Positions 26,805 to 33,928 of a DNA stretch of 64,000 bases are shown here, in pieces (the first letter of the stretch is position 1; each line of letters opens with the position of its first letter). This DNA comes from Verrucomicrobia bacterium UBA3841 (GTDB lineage: Bacteria > Verrucomicrobiota > Kiritimatiellia > RFP12 > UBA1067). Under the pieces are notes generated by a model, which did no database searches, had not been told where the DNA came from, and was given only the letters and a program-made list of their open reading frames with translations. The stretch covers positions 1 through 64,000 of the forward strand of contig DGHT01000071.1 of the NCBI GenBank assembly GCA_002392765.1, read 5' to 3'. The translations under genes were made by a program, and so were the position numbers.

Positions 26805-27952
26805 TGTTTTCCCTTGTTTATTGTTTGTTTTGCGAATCCGCCTGGTATTGCAGAAACGAGGTTTTCAATCGCTTCTGGATCTACCGGTACGGAAATCTTG
26901 ATGTATTCGTCTTTCCCCGTAACTCTGACGGAGGTCAGGGCGTTGTACGCGATATCGCGCAGCGGGTCCGGGACGGACTCTTTTTTGAATGCCGCGCGGC
27001 ACTTCAGAATCGCCGCGCGGATAAGGACGGATATCTCGGCGGCGTCATTCTCGTTCGCGGCCCTGAAAGCGAGTTTCAGGGAAAGCGAATCCTTTTTGCC
27101 TGACGCTACGATGAAATCGAACTCCCGCAGATCGCGGAACTTCCGCGCGCCGTCGGGAATCATATCGTCAAGTGGCGACAGGTCCATCTGGCCGGCCGCG
27201 GCAATCGATGCCGCGATCGAGCCGAAATCGGGCACGAAAAGACGGATGGCGTCGCCGCTCTCCGACACCCGTCCGAAATACGGATCCTCCCCGAGTCCGT
27301 CGCGGTAGAGTTCAATCTGGCGCGCCAGCGCTTTTTCGGTCGATCCGACAAGCAGCAGTTCGCCGCAAAGCGAACATGCGCAGGCGAGTTCGTCCTCGGT
27401 GAAAAGGTCGGACGTCCCCCCCGTGCGGATTCTGTAGGCGTCCACGCCCGAAACCGACGACGGGGACAGCGAAAGCGGGGAATCGGCTCTCTTCGTCCTG
27501 GCGTACGCGGCGGCGATCCTGTCGATGTCGTGGGGGAAAGACACGGCGAGCGAGAATTCCGGCATCGATTCAAGGTTTCCGGCCCCGTCTAGCGAGACCG
27601 GCCCCATGGAAAAAATGGCCCACCGGAAAGGAGCGTCCGAGATACCGGATTCTGAAAGAAAGCGGGATATGGCTCCGTTGCCGGATGAAGGTCCGGCGCC
27701 TATCGCGTCGAGGGTCGCGTCCGCAAGGCGCTGAAGGTGCGCCGAGTCGGATTTGCGGCATACGAGCGCCAGAGACGCCCCCTCCACGACGCCGGGGTGC
27801 GTCGCGGCGAAGAACGCCTTCTGATTCTCGGCCGGCGCCGCACGGCGGACGAATCCGCGCCTGGGGAAAAAACAGAAAACGGCGAGGGCTATGGACGCCC
27901 CCGCCATTGCCGCAAATGCAATCTTCAGTAATTTGCGGGATTTAGGATTCAC
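26801..27952 (-). CDS. Membrane-anchored paralog of the adjacent lipoprotein
   Basis: A 383-residue protein starting with GTG at 27952, which overlaps the rplT stop (GTGA). An upstream ATG frame reaches 28120 but is out-of-frame shadow of rplT. The N-terminus has a single membrane segment (IAFAAMAGASIALAVFCFF) with no lipobox, then a periplasmic domain of about 340 residues homologous along its length to the next protein. One copy anchored by a helix and the other by a lipid suggests two parts of one envelope device. The function is unknown. There is no strong ribosome site, so it is probably translated by coupling to rplT. Confidence 0.7.
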   Translation of the reverse strand: MNPKSRKLLKIAFAAMAGASIALAVFCFFPRRGFVRRAAPAENQKAFFAATHPGVVEGASLALVCRKSDSAHLQRLADATLDAIGAGPSSGNGAISRFLSESGISDAPFRWAIFSMGPVSLDGAGNLESMPEFSLAVSFPHDIDRIAAAYARTKRADSPLSLSPSSVSGVDAYRIRTGGTSDLFTEDELACACSLCGELLLVGSTEKALARQIELYRDGLGEDPYFGRVSESGDAIRLFVPDFGSIAASIAAAGQMDLSPLDDMIPDGARKFRDLREFDFIVASGKKDSLSLKLAFRAANENDAAEISVLIRAAILKCRAAFKKESVPDPLRDIAYNALTSVRVTGKDEYIKISVPVDPEAIENLVSAIPGGFAKQTINKGKQ

Positions 27953-28296
27953 GCATTCTTCGCCATTTCGACGAGGGTCTTGAACCCTGCGGGATCCTGA
28001 ATGGCGATTTCGCTCAACGATTTCCTGTTGAGAGCGACGCCGCACTTGATGAGGCCCGCCATGAACTTGGAATAGCCGATTCCCTCCGCACGGGCGGCCG
28101 CGTTGATGCGCGCAATCCAAAGCTGGCGGAAATCGCGCTTCTTCAGCTTGCGATGCTCCGTGGAAAGGCGCATTGCGCGATCCACTGCCTCGGTGGCGGT
28201 GCGGAAAAGTTTGGATCTCGCTCCGTAGAAGCCCTTCGCCAGTTTAAGCCGGCGGCGGCGTCTTTCGCGGGAAGCAGGTGCATTTGTTACTCGCAT
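27949..28296 (-). CDS. rplT: 50S ribosomal protein L20
   Basis: A 115-residue protein with the L20 pattern: basic N-terminus RERRRRRLKLAKGFYGARSK, then KKRDFRQLWIARINAAAR near 70 and a C-terminal YSKFMAGLIKCGVALNRKSL. It binds 23S rRNA early in assembly. It follows rpmI by nine bases with AAGGAGG before the ATG. The usual infC partner is absent here, so the standard L20-controlled infC leader is not present. Confidence 0.97.
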   Translation of the reverse strand: MRVTNAPASRERRRRRLKLAKGFYGARSKLFRTATEAVDRAMRLSTEHRKLKKRDFRQLWIARINAAARAEGIGYSKFMAGLIKCGVALNRKSLSEIAIQDPAGFKTLVEMAKNA

Positions 28297-28305
28297 GGTC
28301 CCTCC

Positions 28306-28500
28306 TTAATCCTGAAGCATCCGCTTCATTGTCTTGACGACCGAATCGTCGGTCACGGTTGTTCCGCGCAGATTGCGCTTGCGGCCGCGCGGCTTGTATC
28401 CGTTCAGGTGGGCCTTTCCGCCCTGGGAACGCATGACTTTGCCCGTTGCCGACGTTTTCATGCGCTTGACCGCGCACTTTTTCGTTTTCATTTTTGGCAT
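28306..28500 (-). CDS. rpmI: 50S ribosomal protein L35
   Basis: A 64-residue basic protein with the L35 signature MPKMKTKKCAVKR and KVMRSQGGKAHLN, normal length. AAGGAG precedes the ATG. It pairs with rplT as in most bacteria but follows rpsU rather than infC. The 79-base gap upstream holds no clear promoter. Confidence 0.96.
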   Translation of the reverse strand: MPKMKTKKCAVKRMKTSATGKVMRSQGGKAHLNGYKPRGRKRNLRGTTVTDDSVVKTMKRMLQD

Positions 28501-28579
28501 GGTTTTTCTCCTTTGAGCCTCCCCGTCTTTCCGGCCGGGCAGTCGGATTGCGGCCCGGACCGGATGCGGAGATATTTTG

Positions 28580-28783
28580 TCAGTTCAACTCCATACGTCC
28601 GCGGCGCGAACGGTTGCGTATTCTGGCGCGCTGCGATTTTTTGCGCGCTTTGACGCAGGGCTTTTCGAAGTAGCGCTGGTCGCGTATGGTTTTGAGAAGG
28701 CCTTCCTTGTCGAGGATCTTCTTCATGCGCTTGAGACCGCGCTCCACGCTTTCGCCCTTCTTGAGCTTCAACACTATCGCCAT
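28580..28783 (-). CDS. rpsU: 30S ribosomal protein S21
   Basis: A 67-residue S21 with GESVERGLKRMKKILDKEG and a basic C-terminus (KKSQRARIRNRSRRGRMELN). S21 helps 30S subunits recognise leaders. Its ribosome site AAGGAGGTGA matches the full anti-Shine-Dalgarno core and is made from the last codons of rplQ, which stops just before it. Placement after rplQ is not the usual rpsU-dnaG-rpoD arrangement. Confidence 0.95.
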   Translation of the reverse strand: MAIVLKLKKGESVERGLKRMKKILDKEGLLKTIRDQRYFEKPCVKARKKSQRARIRNRSRRGRMELN

Positions 28784-28786
28784 AGC

Positions 28787-29203
28787 TTATTTCACCTCCT
28801 TCGCGGCGTCTTGGGCGGGCTCCTGGGGAGCCGCTTCGGTCTTGACCGGTTCCATGACCCACTGAAGGACGCACATCTCCGCTCCGTCGCCCTTGCGGGT
28901 CCCGAGCTTGACGATGCGCGTGTATCCGCCGTTGCGGTCCTTCATGGCGGGGGCGATTTTGTCGAAAAGGCCCTGCACCGCCTTAGGTCCGATCAGGCGG
29001 GATGCCGCCAGACGCCTTGCAGCGAGAGTGCCCTTCTTTGCGATCGTGACGATCTTGTCGGCGTCCTTGCGCGCCTCTTTGGCCTTCGGCAGGGTCGTCT
29101 TGATCGACCCGGCCATGATAAGGTTGCTGACAAGGCTGCGCATGAGCATCTTGCGATGCTCCATGGAGCGCCCGAACTTCTTCATTACTCTTTTGTGACG
29201 CAT
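28787..29203 (-). CDS. rplQ: 50S ribosomal protein L17
   Basis: A 138-residue L17. The core matches the family (MRHKRVMKKFGRSMEHRKMLM and GSIKTTLPKAKE near 35), and the C-terminus carries about 20 extra residues rich in Glu, Ala and Pro (VKTEAAPQEPAQDAAKEVK). AGGAG lies nine bases upstream. It follows rpoA as in the standard alpha operon. Confidence 0.96.
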   Translation of the reverse strand: MRHKRVMKKFGRSMEHRKMLMRSLVSNLIMAGSIKTTLPKAKEARKDADKIVTIAKKGTLAARRLAASRLIGPKAVQGLFDKIAPAMKDRNGGYTRIVKLGTRKGDGAEMCVLQWVMEPVKTEAAPQEPAQDAAKEVK

Positions 29204-29215
29204 TTTTCGAAACTC

Positions 29216-30214
29216 CTACTTCTTCGGTTCAAGCAGATCGGCATCGAACTTGTATCCGAGCGAAAGACCCATCTGCACGAGCTTTGCTTTGATTTCGGTA
29301 AGCGATTTCTTGCCGAAATTGCGGTATTTGAGCATGTCGGCCTCGGTCTTGGAAGCAAGTTCCCCGACGGTCGAGATGTTGGCGTTGTTGAGGCAGTTGG
29401 CCGCGCGGACGCTCAGCTCGATCTCGTTGACGGACATGTTGAGGAGCTTCCTCAGACGTTCGCGGTCGTCGGAATCCTTGCTCTTCACATCCTCGAACTC
29501 GAGCGTTTCCTTGCCGGCGTAGTCGACAAAGACGTCGAGGTGGCTTCTCAGCACGGCACCGGCCGTCTTGAGCGCCTCCTCGGGATCGATTCTGCCGTCG
29601 GTCCAGATGTCGAGAATAAGTTTCTCGTAGTCGGTGCGCTGTCCGACGCGGGTGTTCTCGACGAGGAAATTCACGCGCGTTACCGGCGAGAATATCGAGT
29701 CGATCGCAATCAGGCCAATCTCCTGGTCGGGCTTCTTGTTGCCGTCGGCAAGGCAGAAGCCGCGCCCGGTCTTGACTTCGCACGTCATCTCGATCGAACC
29801 GTCGACGTCAAGCGTGCATATCTCCTGGCGGGGATTGAGCACCTGGACGTTGTTGTCTTCCGCGAAATTCGCCGCAGTGACGACGCAAGGACCTGTCGCC
29901 TTGAGCGTAATCGTCTGGGGTTCGCGCGTAAACGTCTTCAGATGCACCCTCTTGAGGTTGAGGATGATGTCCGTGACGTCTTCGGCGCATCCCGGGATCG
30001 TCGAGAACTCGTGGTGCACGTCCTTGATCTTGACGGACGTGATCGCGGCCCCCTCGATCGACGACAGCAGCACTCGCCTGAGCGAGTTGCCGATGGTCCG
30101 GGCGTATCCAATCTCGAACGGCTCGGCAATGAACCGGGTATACGTTGCGGTTGCCGTGGTCTCGTCCTTGACGACACCCTTGGGCATTTCAAACCGGCTT
30201 AGACGGATAGGCAT
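29216..30214 (-). CDS. rpoA: RNA polymerase alpha subunit
   Basis: A 332-residue alpha subunit. The N-terminal assembly domain has EPFEIGYARTIGNSLRRVLL near 33, the conserved dimer and beta-contact region. After a linker, the C-terminal domain has the helix-hairpin-helix (NISTVGELASKTEADMLKYR then FGKKSLTEIKAKLVQMGL) that binds UP elements and activators. Normal length. GGAG precedes the ATG by seven bases. Confidence 0.97.
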   Translation of the reverse strand: MPIRLSRFEMPKGVVKDETTATATYTRFIAEPFEIGYARTIGNSLRRVLLSSIEGAAITSVKIKDVHHEFSTIPGCAEDVTDIILNLKRVHLKTFTREPQTITLKATGPCVVTAANFAEDNNVQVLNPRQEICTLDVDGSIEMTCEVKTGRGFCLADGNKKPDQEIGLIAIDSIFSPVTRVNFLVENTRVGQRTDYEKLILDIWTDGRIDPEEALKTAGAVLRSHLDVFVDYAGKETLEFEDVKSKDSDDRERLRKLLNMSVNEIELSVRAANCLNNANISTVGELASKTEADMLKYRNFGKKSLTEIKAKLVQMGLSLGYKFDADLLEPKK

Positions 30215-30249
30215 TGTTTATCTCCAAAGTTCATTAGCGAAGCGTGGTA

Positions 30250-30849
30250 TCAGCGAGAGTACAATTCGACGATTGCCTGCTCGTTGATGTTCTCGGGGAT
30301 CTCCGACCTTTCGGGAACCTGCATGAAGGTGCCCGTCATCGAGGCCGCGTCCCAGGAAAGCCACGCTCCGGAGACGGGGCGGTGCTCGAGAGAACTGGTG
30401 ATGGCGATCATCTGGCGGTCTTTCTCGCGCACGCCGACCGTCTGGCCGGGCCTGACGGTGTACGACGGGATGTTCAGAACCTTGCCGTCGACGACAATGT
30501 GCCTGTGCGTGACGAGCTGGCGCGCCGCCGCGCGCGTCGGAGCGATGCCCAGACGGTACACGACGTTGTCGAGCCTCGCTTCGCACATCTGCAGAAGGAT
30601 GTCGCCCGTCTTGCCCTTCTTGGCCTTGGCGCGCTCGAAGAAGATGCGGAACTGGCCTTCGCGCATTCCGTAGATGTACTTCGCCTTCTGCTTCTCGAGA
30701 AGCTGCTGGCCGTATTCGGAAACCTTGCGTTTACGCTTCGCACCGTGCTGGCCGGGGGGAGTGGAACGCTTGATCTCTTTCTCGCGTCCGAAAATCGGCT
30801 CGCCGAAACGGCGCGAAATCTTGGATTTGGATTGAGTGAAACGAGACAT
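30250..30849 (-). CDS. rpsD: 30S ribosomal protein S4
   Basis: A 199-residue S4 with RSTPPGQHGAKRKRK near 28, the S4 RNA-binding domain ARLDNVVYRLGIAPTRAAAR near 90 and VDGKVLNIPSYTVRPGQ. The N-terminus lacks the zinc-binding cysteines of the C+ form. I chose the ATG at 30849, eight bases after GGAGG; the ATG at 30855 is too close to it and longer frames are shadow. In many bacteria S4 represses its own operon, but the leader here is too short to show the known pseudoknot. Confidence 0.96.
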   Translation of the reverse strand: MSRFTQSKSKISRRFGEPIFGREKEIKRSTPPGQHGAKRKRKVSEYGQQLLEKQKAKYIYGMREGQFRIFFERAKAKKGKTGDILLQMCEARLDNVVYRLGIAPTRAAARQLVTHRHIVVDGKVLNIPSYTVRPGQTVGVREKDRQMIAITSSLEHRPVSGAWLSWDAASMTGTFMQVPERSEIPENINEQAIVELYSR

Positions 30850-30851
30850 TG

Positions 30852-31310
30852 TCATACCCTCCTGCGCTTGCGGGGACGGCAGCCGTTGTGGGGAACGGGC
30901 GTGCAGTCCGTGATCATCGTAACCTTGATGCCGGCGGCCTGAATCGCGCGAACCGCGCTCTCGCGTCCTGCTCCGGCGCCCTGCATCCTGACCTCGCATT
31001 CGTGCATGCCCTTGGCGACGGCGGTCTTGGCCGCGTCCTGCGCCACCATCGTGGCGGCAAAGGCTGTGGATTTGCGCGAACCCTTGAACCCGGCCTTGCC
31101 GGCGGAGCTCCAGGAAATGACGCCGCCCCTGGCGTCGGCTATGGACACCTGGGTGTTGTTGAACGTCGAACGGATGAACGCGATGCCGGCCGGTATGGAC
31201 TTGCCGGGACGCTTCTTGGCGGCGGCCTCGCCCTCTGCGGCGTCGGCCTGCTCGGCTGGCGCTGCGGCTGCGGCGGCGGGAGCTTCTTCCTTCTTTATAT
31301 CTTCAGACAT
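30852..31310 (-). CDS. rpsK: 30S ribosomal protein S11 with Ala-rich N-terminal extension
   Basis: A 152-residue S11. The core is standard (FIRSTFNNTQVSIADARGG, SSAGKAGFKGSRKSTAFAA and PHNGCRPRKRRRV at the end). The first 30-35 residues are an added acidic, Ala-rich tail not found in most S11 proteins. AAGGAG precedes the ATG. It sits between rpsM and rpsD with two-base spacing to rpsD. Confidence 0.96.
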   Translation of the reverse strand: MSEDIKKEEAPAAAAAAPAEQADAAEGEAAAKKRPGKSIPAGIAFIRSTFNNTQVSIADARGGVISWSSAGKAGFKGSRKSTAFAATMVAQDAAKTAVAKGMHECEVRMQGAGAGRESAVRAIQAAGIKVTMITDCTPVPHNGCRPRKRRRV

Positions 31311-31322
31311 TGTGTTTCTCCT

Positions 31323-31703
31323 TTAGCGTCCGGCCTGCTTGGGCATGGCGATGGAAACGCGTTTGCCGCCCTTCCTCGTGCGGGCGTTCGTCTTCGTGCG
31401 CTGTCCGCGGACGGGAAGGCCCCTCTTGTGCCTCAACCCGCGGTACGAACCGATCTGGATCAGACGGCGGATGTTCTGCGAAACCTCGCGTCTGAGATCG
31501 CCTTCGACCCTGAAGTGGTCCTGTATGTACGTAGTCAGGGCGTGTATCTCGTCCTGCGTGACGTCATCCGCTTTCTTCATCGGATCGACATTGCACGCCG
31601 CCAAAACTTCGTCGGCGCGCTTCGGGCCTATCCCGTGTATGTACCTGAGAGCATATCTGATATGCTTCTTGCCAGGCACGTCAACTCCCATCATTCTAGG
31701 CAT
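31323..31703 (-). CDS. rpsM: 30S ribosomal protein S13
   Basis: A 126-residue S13 with the family features: MPRMMGVDVPGKKHIRYAL start, IHGIGPKRADEVL, and the basic tail GLRHKRGLPVRGQRTKTNAR. The ribosome site is AGAGG with an eight-base spacer. It follows rpmJ by 22 bases. Confidence 0.97.
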   Translation of the reverse strand: MPRMMGVDVPGKKHIRYALRYIHGIGPKRADEVLAACNVDPMKKADDVTQDEIHALTTYIQDHFRVEGDLRREVSQNIRRLIQIGSYRGLRHKRGLPVRGQRTKTNARTRKGGKRVSIAMPKQAGR

Positions 31704-31725
31704 GTTGTTTACCTCTTGTTACGTG

Positions 31726-31839
31726 TTATCCCTGGCGCTGTTTGTGGCGAGGGTTTGTGCATATTACCCGCACCACACCCTTGCGGCGTATGATGCGACA
31801 GTTCTCGCAGATGCGACGAACGGAACTACGTACTTTCAT
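31726..31839 (-). CDS. rpmJ: 50S ribosomal protein L36 (small gene)
   Basis: A 37-residue protein, MKVRSSVRRICENCRI onward, that is clearly L36. Cys11, Cys14, Cys27 and His32 form the zinc ribbon of the C+ type. It is the first gene of the alpha operon, about 28 bases after the predicted transcription start. Its ribosome site is weak (AGAG), and a small ACTC/GAGT hairpin lies just upstream of the ATG. Confidence 0.95.
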   Translation of the reverse strand: MKVRSSVRRICENCRIIRRKGVVRVICTNPRHKQRQG

Positions 31840-31873
31840 GTTTTTTACTCTTTTGAGTGGTCGAATAGGTAAT

Positions 31874-31903
31874 AGTATATCAAAAAACCATGATGTAAAT
31901 CAA
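31874..31903 (-). promoter_or_regulatory. Promoter of the alpha operon
   Basis: TTGATT at 31903-31898 and TATACT at 31879-31874 with 18 bases between, plus a TG one base before the -10 (TGATATACT). The leader is only about 28 bases, with no room for an S4-binding pseudoknot. Confidence 0.65.
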
Positions 31904-31935
31904 GAGGAAAATTGACATATTTTTAATTTCCCCTC

Positions 31936-31964
31936 TTGAAATAATCGGATATTTTTAGTAGAAT
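31936..31964 (+). promoter_or_regulatory. Promoter of acpP
   Basis: TTGAAA at 31936-31941 and TAGAAT at 31959-31964 with 17 bases between. The predicted start near 31971 gives a 28-base leader carrying AAGGAG at 31984-31989, ten bases before the ATG. It is divergent from the alpha operon promoter. Confidence 0.65.
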
Positions 31965-31998
31965 ATTATGCAGTCAAACAAACAAGGAGAAAATCCAA

Positions 31999-32265
31999 AT
32001 GGCAGGAAAGCTAGAAGATCGCGTCAAAGATATCATTGTCGAGCAGCTCGGAGTCAATGCCGAGCAGGTAACGACCGAAGCGTCATTCATCGATGATCTC
32101 GGAGCGGACTCTCTCGACAGCGTGGAACTCATCATGGCGTTCGAAGAGGAATTCGGAGCGGCAATTCCCGAAGAGGACGCCGAAAAGCTTACGACGGTCG
32201 GCAAGGTCGTGGATTACCTGAAAGCCAAGGGATATGGCGACGACGGTTCCGCGCCGGCCCAGTAA
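31999..32265 (+). CDS. acpP: Acyl carrier protein
   Basis: An 88-residue acidic four-helix protein. The phosphopantetheine attachment Ser lies in DLGADSLDSVELIMAFEEEF near residue 38. It carries growing acyl chains in fatty acid and lipid A synthesis. The C-terminus is about ten residues longer than usual (GDDGSAPAQ). It has its own promoter and a strong terminator and lacks the usual fabD-fabG-fabF neighbours. Confidence 0.96.
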   Translation: MAGKLEDRVKDIIVEQLGVNAEQVTTEASFIDDLGADSLDSVELIMAFEEEFGAAIPEEDAEKLTTVGKVVDYLKAKGYGDDGSAPAQ

Positions 32266-32297
32266 GAGAAGAGGTTTTCGGTTATCGAAAAAAACGG

Positions 32298-32340
32298 ACA
32301 AGGGATGTCGATATCCGGCATCTCTTGTTTCCTTTTTTTC
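32298..32340 (+). terminator. Rho-independent terminator after acpP
   Basis: A 10-bp stem (32298-32307 with 32319-32328, one G-T pair) with an 11-base loop, followed by a T-rich tract containing seven T. It should end most acpP transcripts before der. Confidence 0.8.
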
Positions 32341-32368
32341 TCTCGCATTCCCGGAAGGGGGTTTATAG

Positions 32369-33703
32369 ATGAATATCGTCAGTCTTGTAGGAAGGCCGAA
32401 CACCGGAAAGAGCGCTCTGTTCAACAGGATAGCGAAAAAACGCGTGGCAATCGTGTTCGACCAGCCTGGAGTGACGAGAGACCGCGTCACCCGCGAGGTC
32501 GAAATAGGAGGAAGGCGCGCGATGCTTGTCGATACCGGCGGGATCGCGTTCGACAAGTCCGTGACCAACGACCCTCTAGACTGCGAAACAAGGCGCCAGG
32601 CGGCGCTGGCCGTCGGCGATTCGACACTCTGCATCGTCGTAGTGGATGCGAAGGAAGGCCTGACGCCTCTCGATGAAGACGTGATAAAGCGCGTACGCGA
32701 GTCCGGCGTCCCCTGCGCTATCGCGGCGAACAAGTGCGACCGGCAGGACGACGACCACAGAGCGCACGAATTCGAGCGTTTCGGCATGGAAACGTTCCCC
32801 GTCTCGGCGGAACACGGACGCGGCATCGAGGAACTTGCGGAATTCGTCGCAAACAACCTCCCGCCCCCCTCGGAGGAAGACGCCACGCCGGAACATCCCC
32901 TGAAAGTGGCGATCGTCGGGCGCCCCAACGCCGGGAAAAGTTCGTACGTAAACCGGCTGCTCGGAGAGCCGCGCGTAATCGTTTCGGACGTGCCCGGCAC
33001 GACCAGGGACGCAGTCGAGGTGCCGTTTTCGATCGGTTCCGGGCCGGACGCCAGACACTATATGCTTGTCGACACCGCCGGCATGAAGCCGCATACGAAG
33101 ATGTCCAAGACATCGGTCGACAATTTCTCCCTTTTCCGCAGCGAGGCGGCGATAGCCGAATCGGACGTCTCCGTACTGATGCTTGACGCCACCATCGGTC
33201 CTACCATGCAGGACAAACGGATCGCGGGAAAGATTCTCGAATCGTCGAAGGCGGCCGTCGTTCTCATGAACAAATGGGATGTCGCATCCGGCGAGGGTAT
33301 CCAGGAGACGAAAGCGGCGGAAGCGCTCAGGGCCATGATGCCGTTTCTCAATTTCGCTCCGGTCGTTTTCTGCTCGAACAAGTCGGGATACAATATCAGG
33401 AAAACCGTCGACGCCATCGACCGCGCGGCGGCGTCGGCTTCAATGCGCCTGCCCACCGGGATGCTCAACAACGCGATCGTCAAGGCGGCCAAGAAAACAG
33501 TGGCCCCGTCCCGCAAGGGGAAACGGCTGAAAATCTACTACGCCACCCAGGTTTCCGTGAATCCGCAGACTCTGCGCGTGTTCGTCAACGATCCCGAACT
33601 CGCCACGCCCGCATACTTGACCTATATCGAGAAGGCGATACGTTCGCGCTTCGGACTCGAAGGCGCGCCTCTCCGCCTCCTCCTCAAGGCCAGAAGCAGA
33701 TAA
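32369..33703 (+). CDS. der: Ribosome assembly GTPase Der (EngA)
   Basis: A 444-residue protein with two tandem GTPase domains and a C-terminal KH-like domain, the Der hallmark. Domain 1 has GRPNTGKSALFNRI, DTGG and NKCD. Domain 2, from about residue 175, has GRPNAGKSSYVNRLL, DTAGM and NKWD. The last 110 residues include KIYYATQVSVNPQTLRVFVN, the KH region. It matures the 50S subunit. It follows acpP across a terminator, so read-through or a weak promoter must drive it; GGAAGG lies before the ATG. Confidence 0.96.
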   Translation: MNIVSLVGRPNTGKSALFNRIAKKRVAIVFDQPGVTRDRVTREVEIGGRRAMLVDTGGIAFDKSVTNDPLDCETRRQAALAVGDSTLCIVVVDAKEGLTPLDEDVIKRVRESGVPCAIAANKCDRQDDDHRAHEFERFGMETFPVSAEHGRGIEELAEFVANNLPPPSEEDATPEHPLKVAIVGRPNAGKSSYVNRLLGEPRVIVSDVPGTTRDAVEVPFSIGSGPDARHYMLVDTAGMKPHTKMSKTSVDNFSLFRSEAAIAESDVSVLMLDATIGPTMQDKRIAGKILESSKAAVVLMNKWDVASGEGIQETKAAEALRAMMPFLNFAPVVFCSNKSGYNIRKTVDAIDRAAASASMRLPTGMLNNAIVKAAKKTVAPSRKGKRLKIYYATQVSVNPQTLRVFVNDPELATPAYLTYIEKAIRSRFGLEGAPLRLLLKARSR

Positions 33704-33717
33704 GGGAAGAGGGGACC

Positions 33718-33887
33718 GGGAAAGCACCCCTGCTAGGGCATCGCCAAGGCGACTCGCCTTCGGCTCGGGGGATATGCCATCTTGGCGACGGTATCAAGGA
33801 GATGCGGCATCCTGCCGCGTCCCTAACTGGGAAAGCACCCCTGCTAGGGCATCGCCAAGGCGACTCGCCTTCGGCTCGGGGGATATG
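33718..33887. repeat. Two identical 59-base direct repeats between der and the GH97 gene
   Basis: Identical 59-base copies lie at 33718-33776 and 33829-33887, both ending in TCGGGGGATATG. Each contains a 15-base palindrome (AAGGCGA-C-TCGCCTT). A shortened relative ending TTCGGGGGATATGGCAT lies near 36250-36263. Open frames across this stretch look like noise. It appears to be an intergenic dispersed repeat family at a convergent gene junction. Confidence 0.75.
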
Positions 33888-33928
33888 GCATCCTGCCGGC
33901 GGTAAAGAGGAATGAGGGATGAGCGCCT

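Noticed and set aside
31840..31870. S4 autoregulatory pseudoknot in the alpha operon leader
   Set aside because: The leader from the predicted start is only about 28 bases, too short for the known structure.
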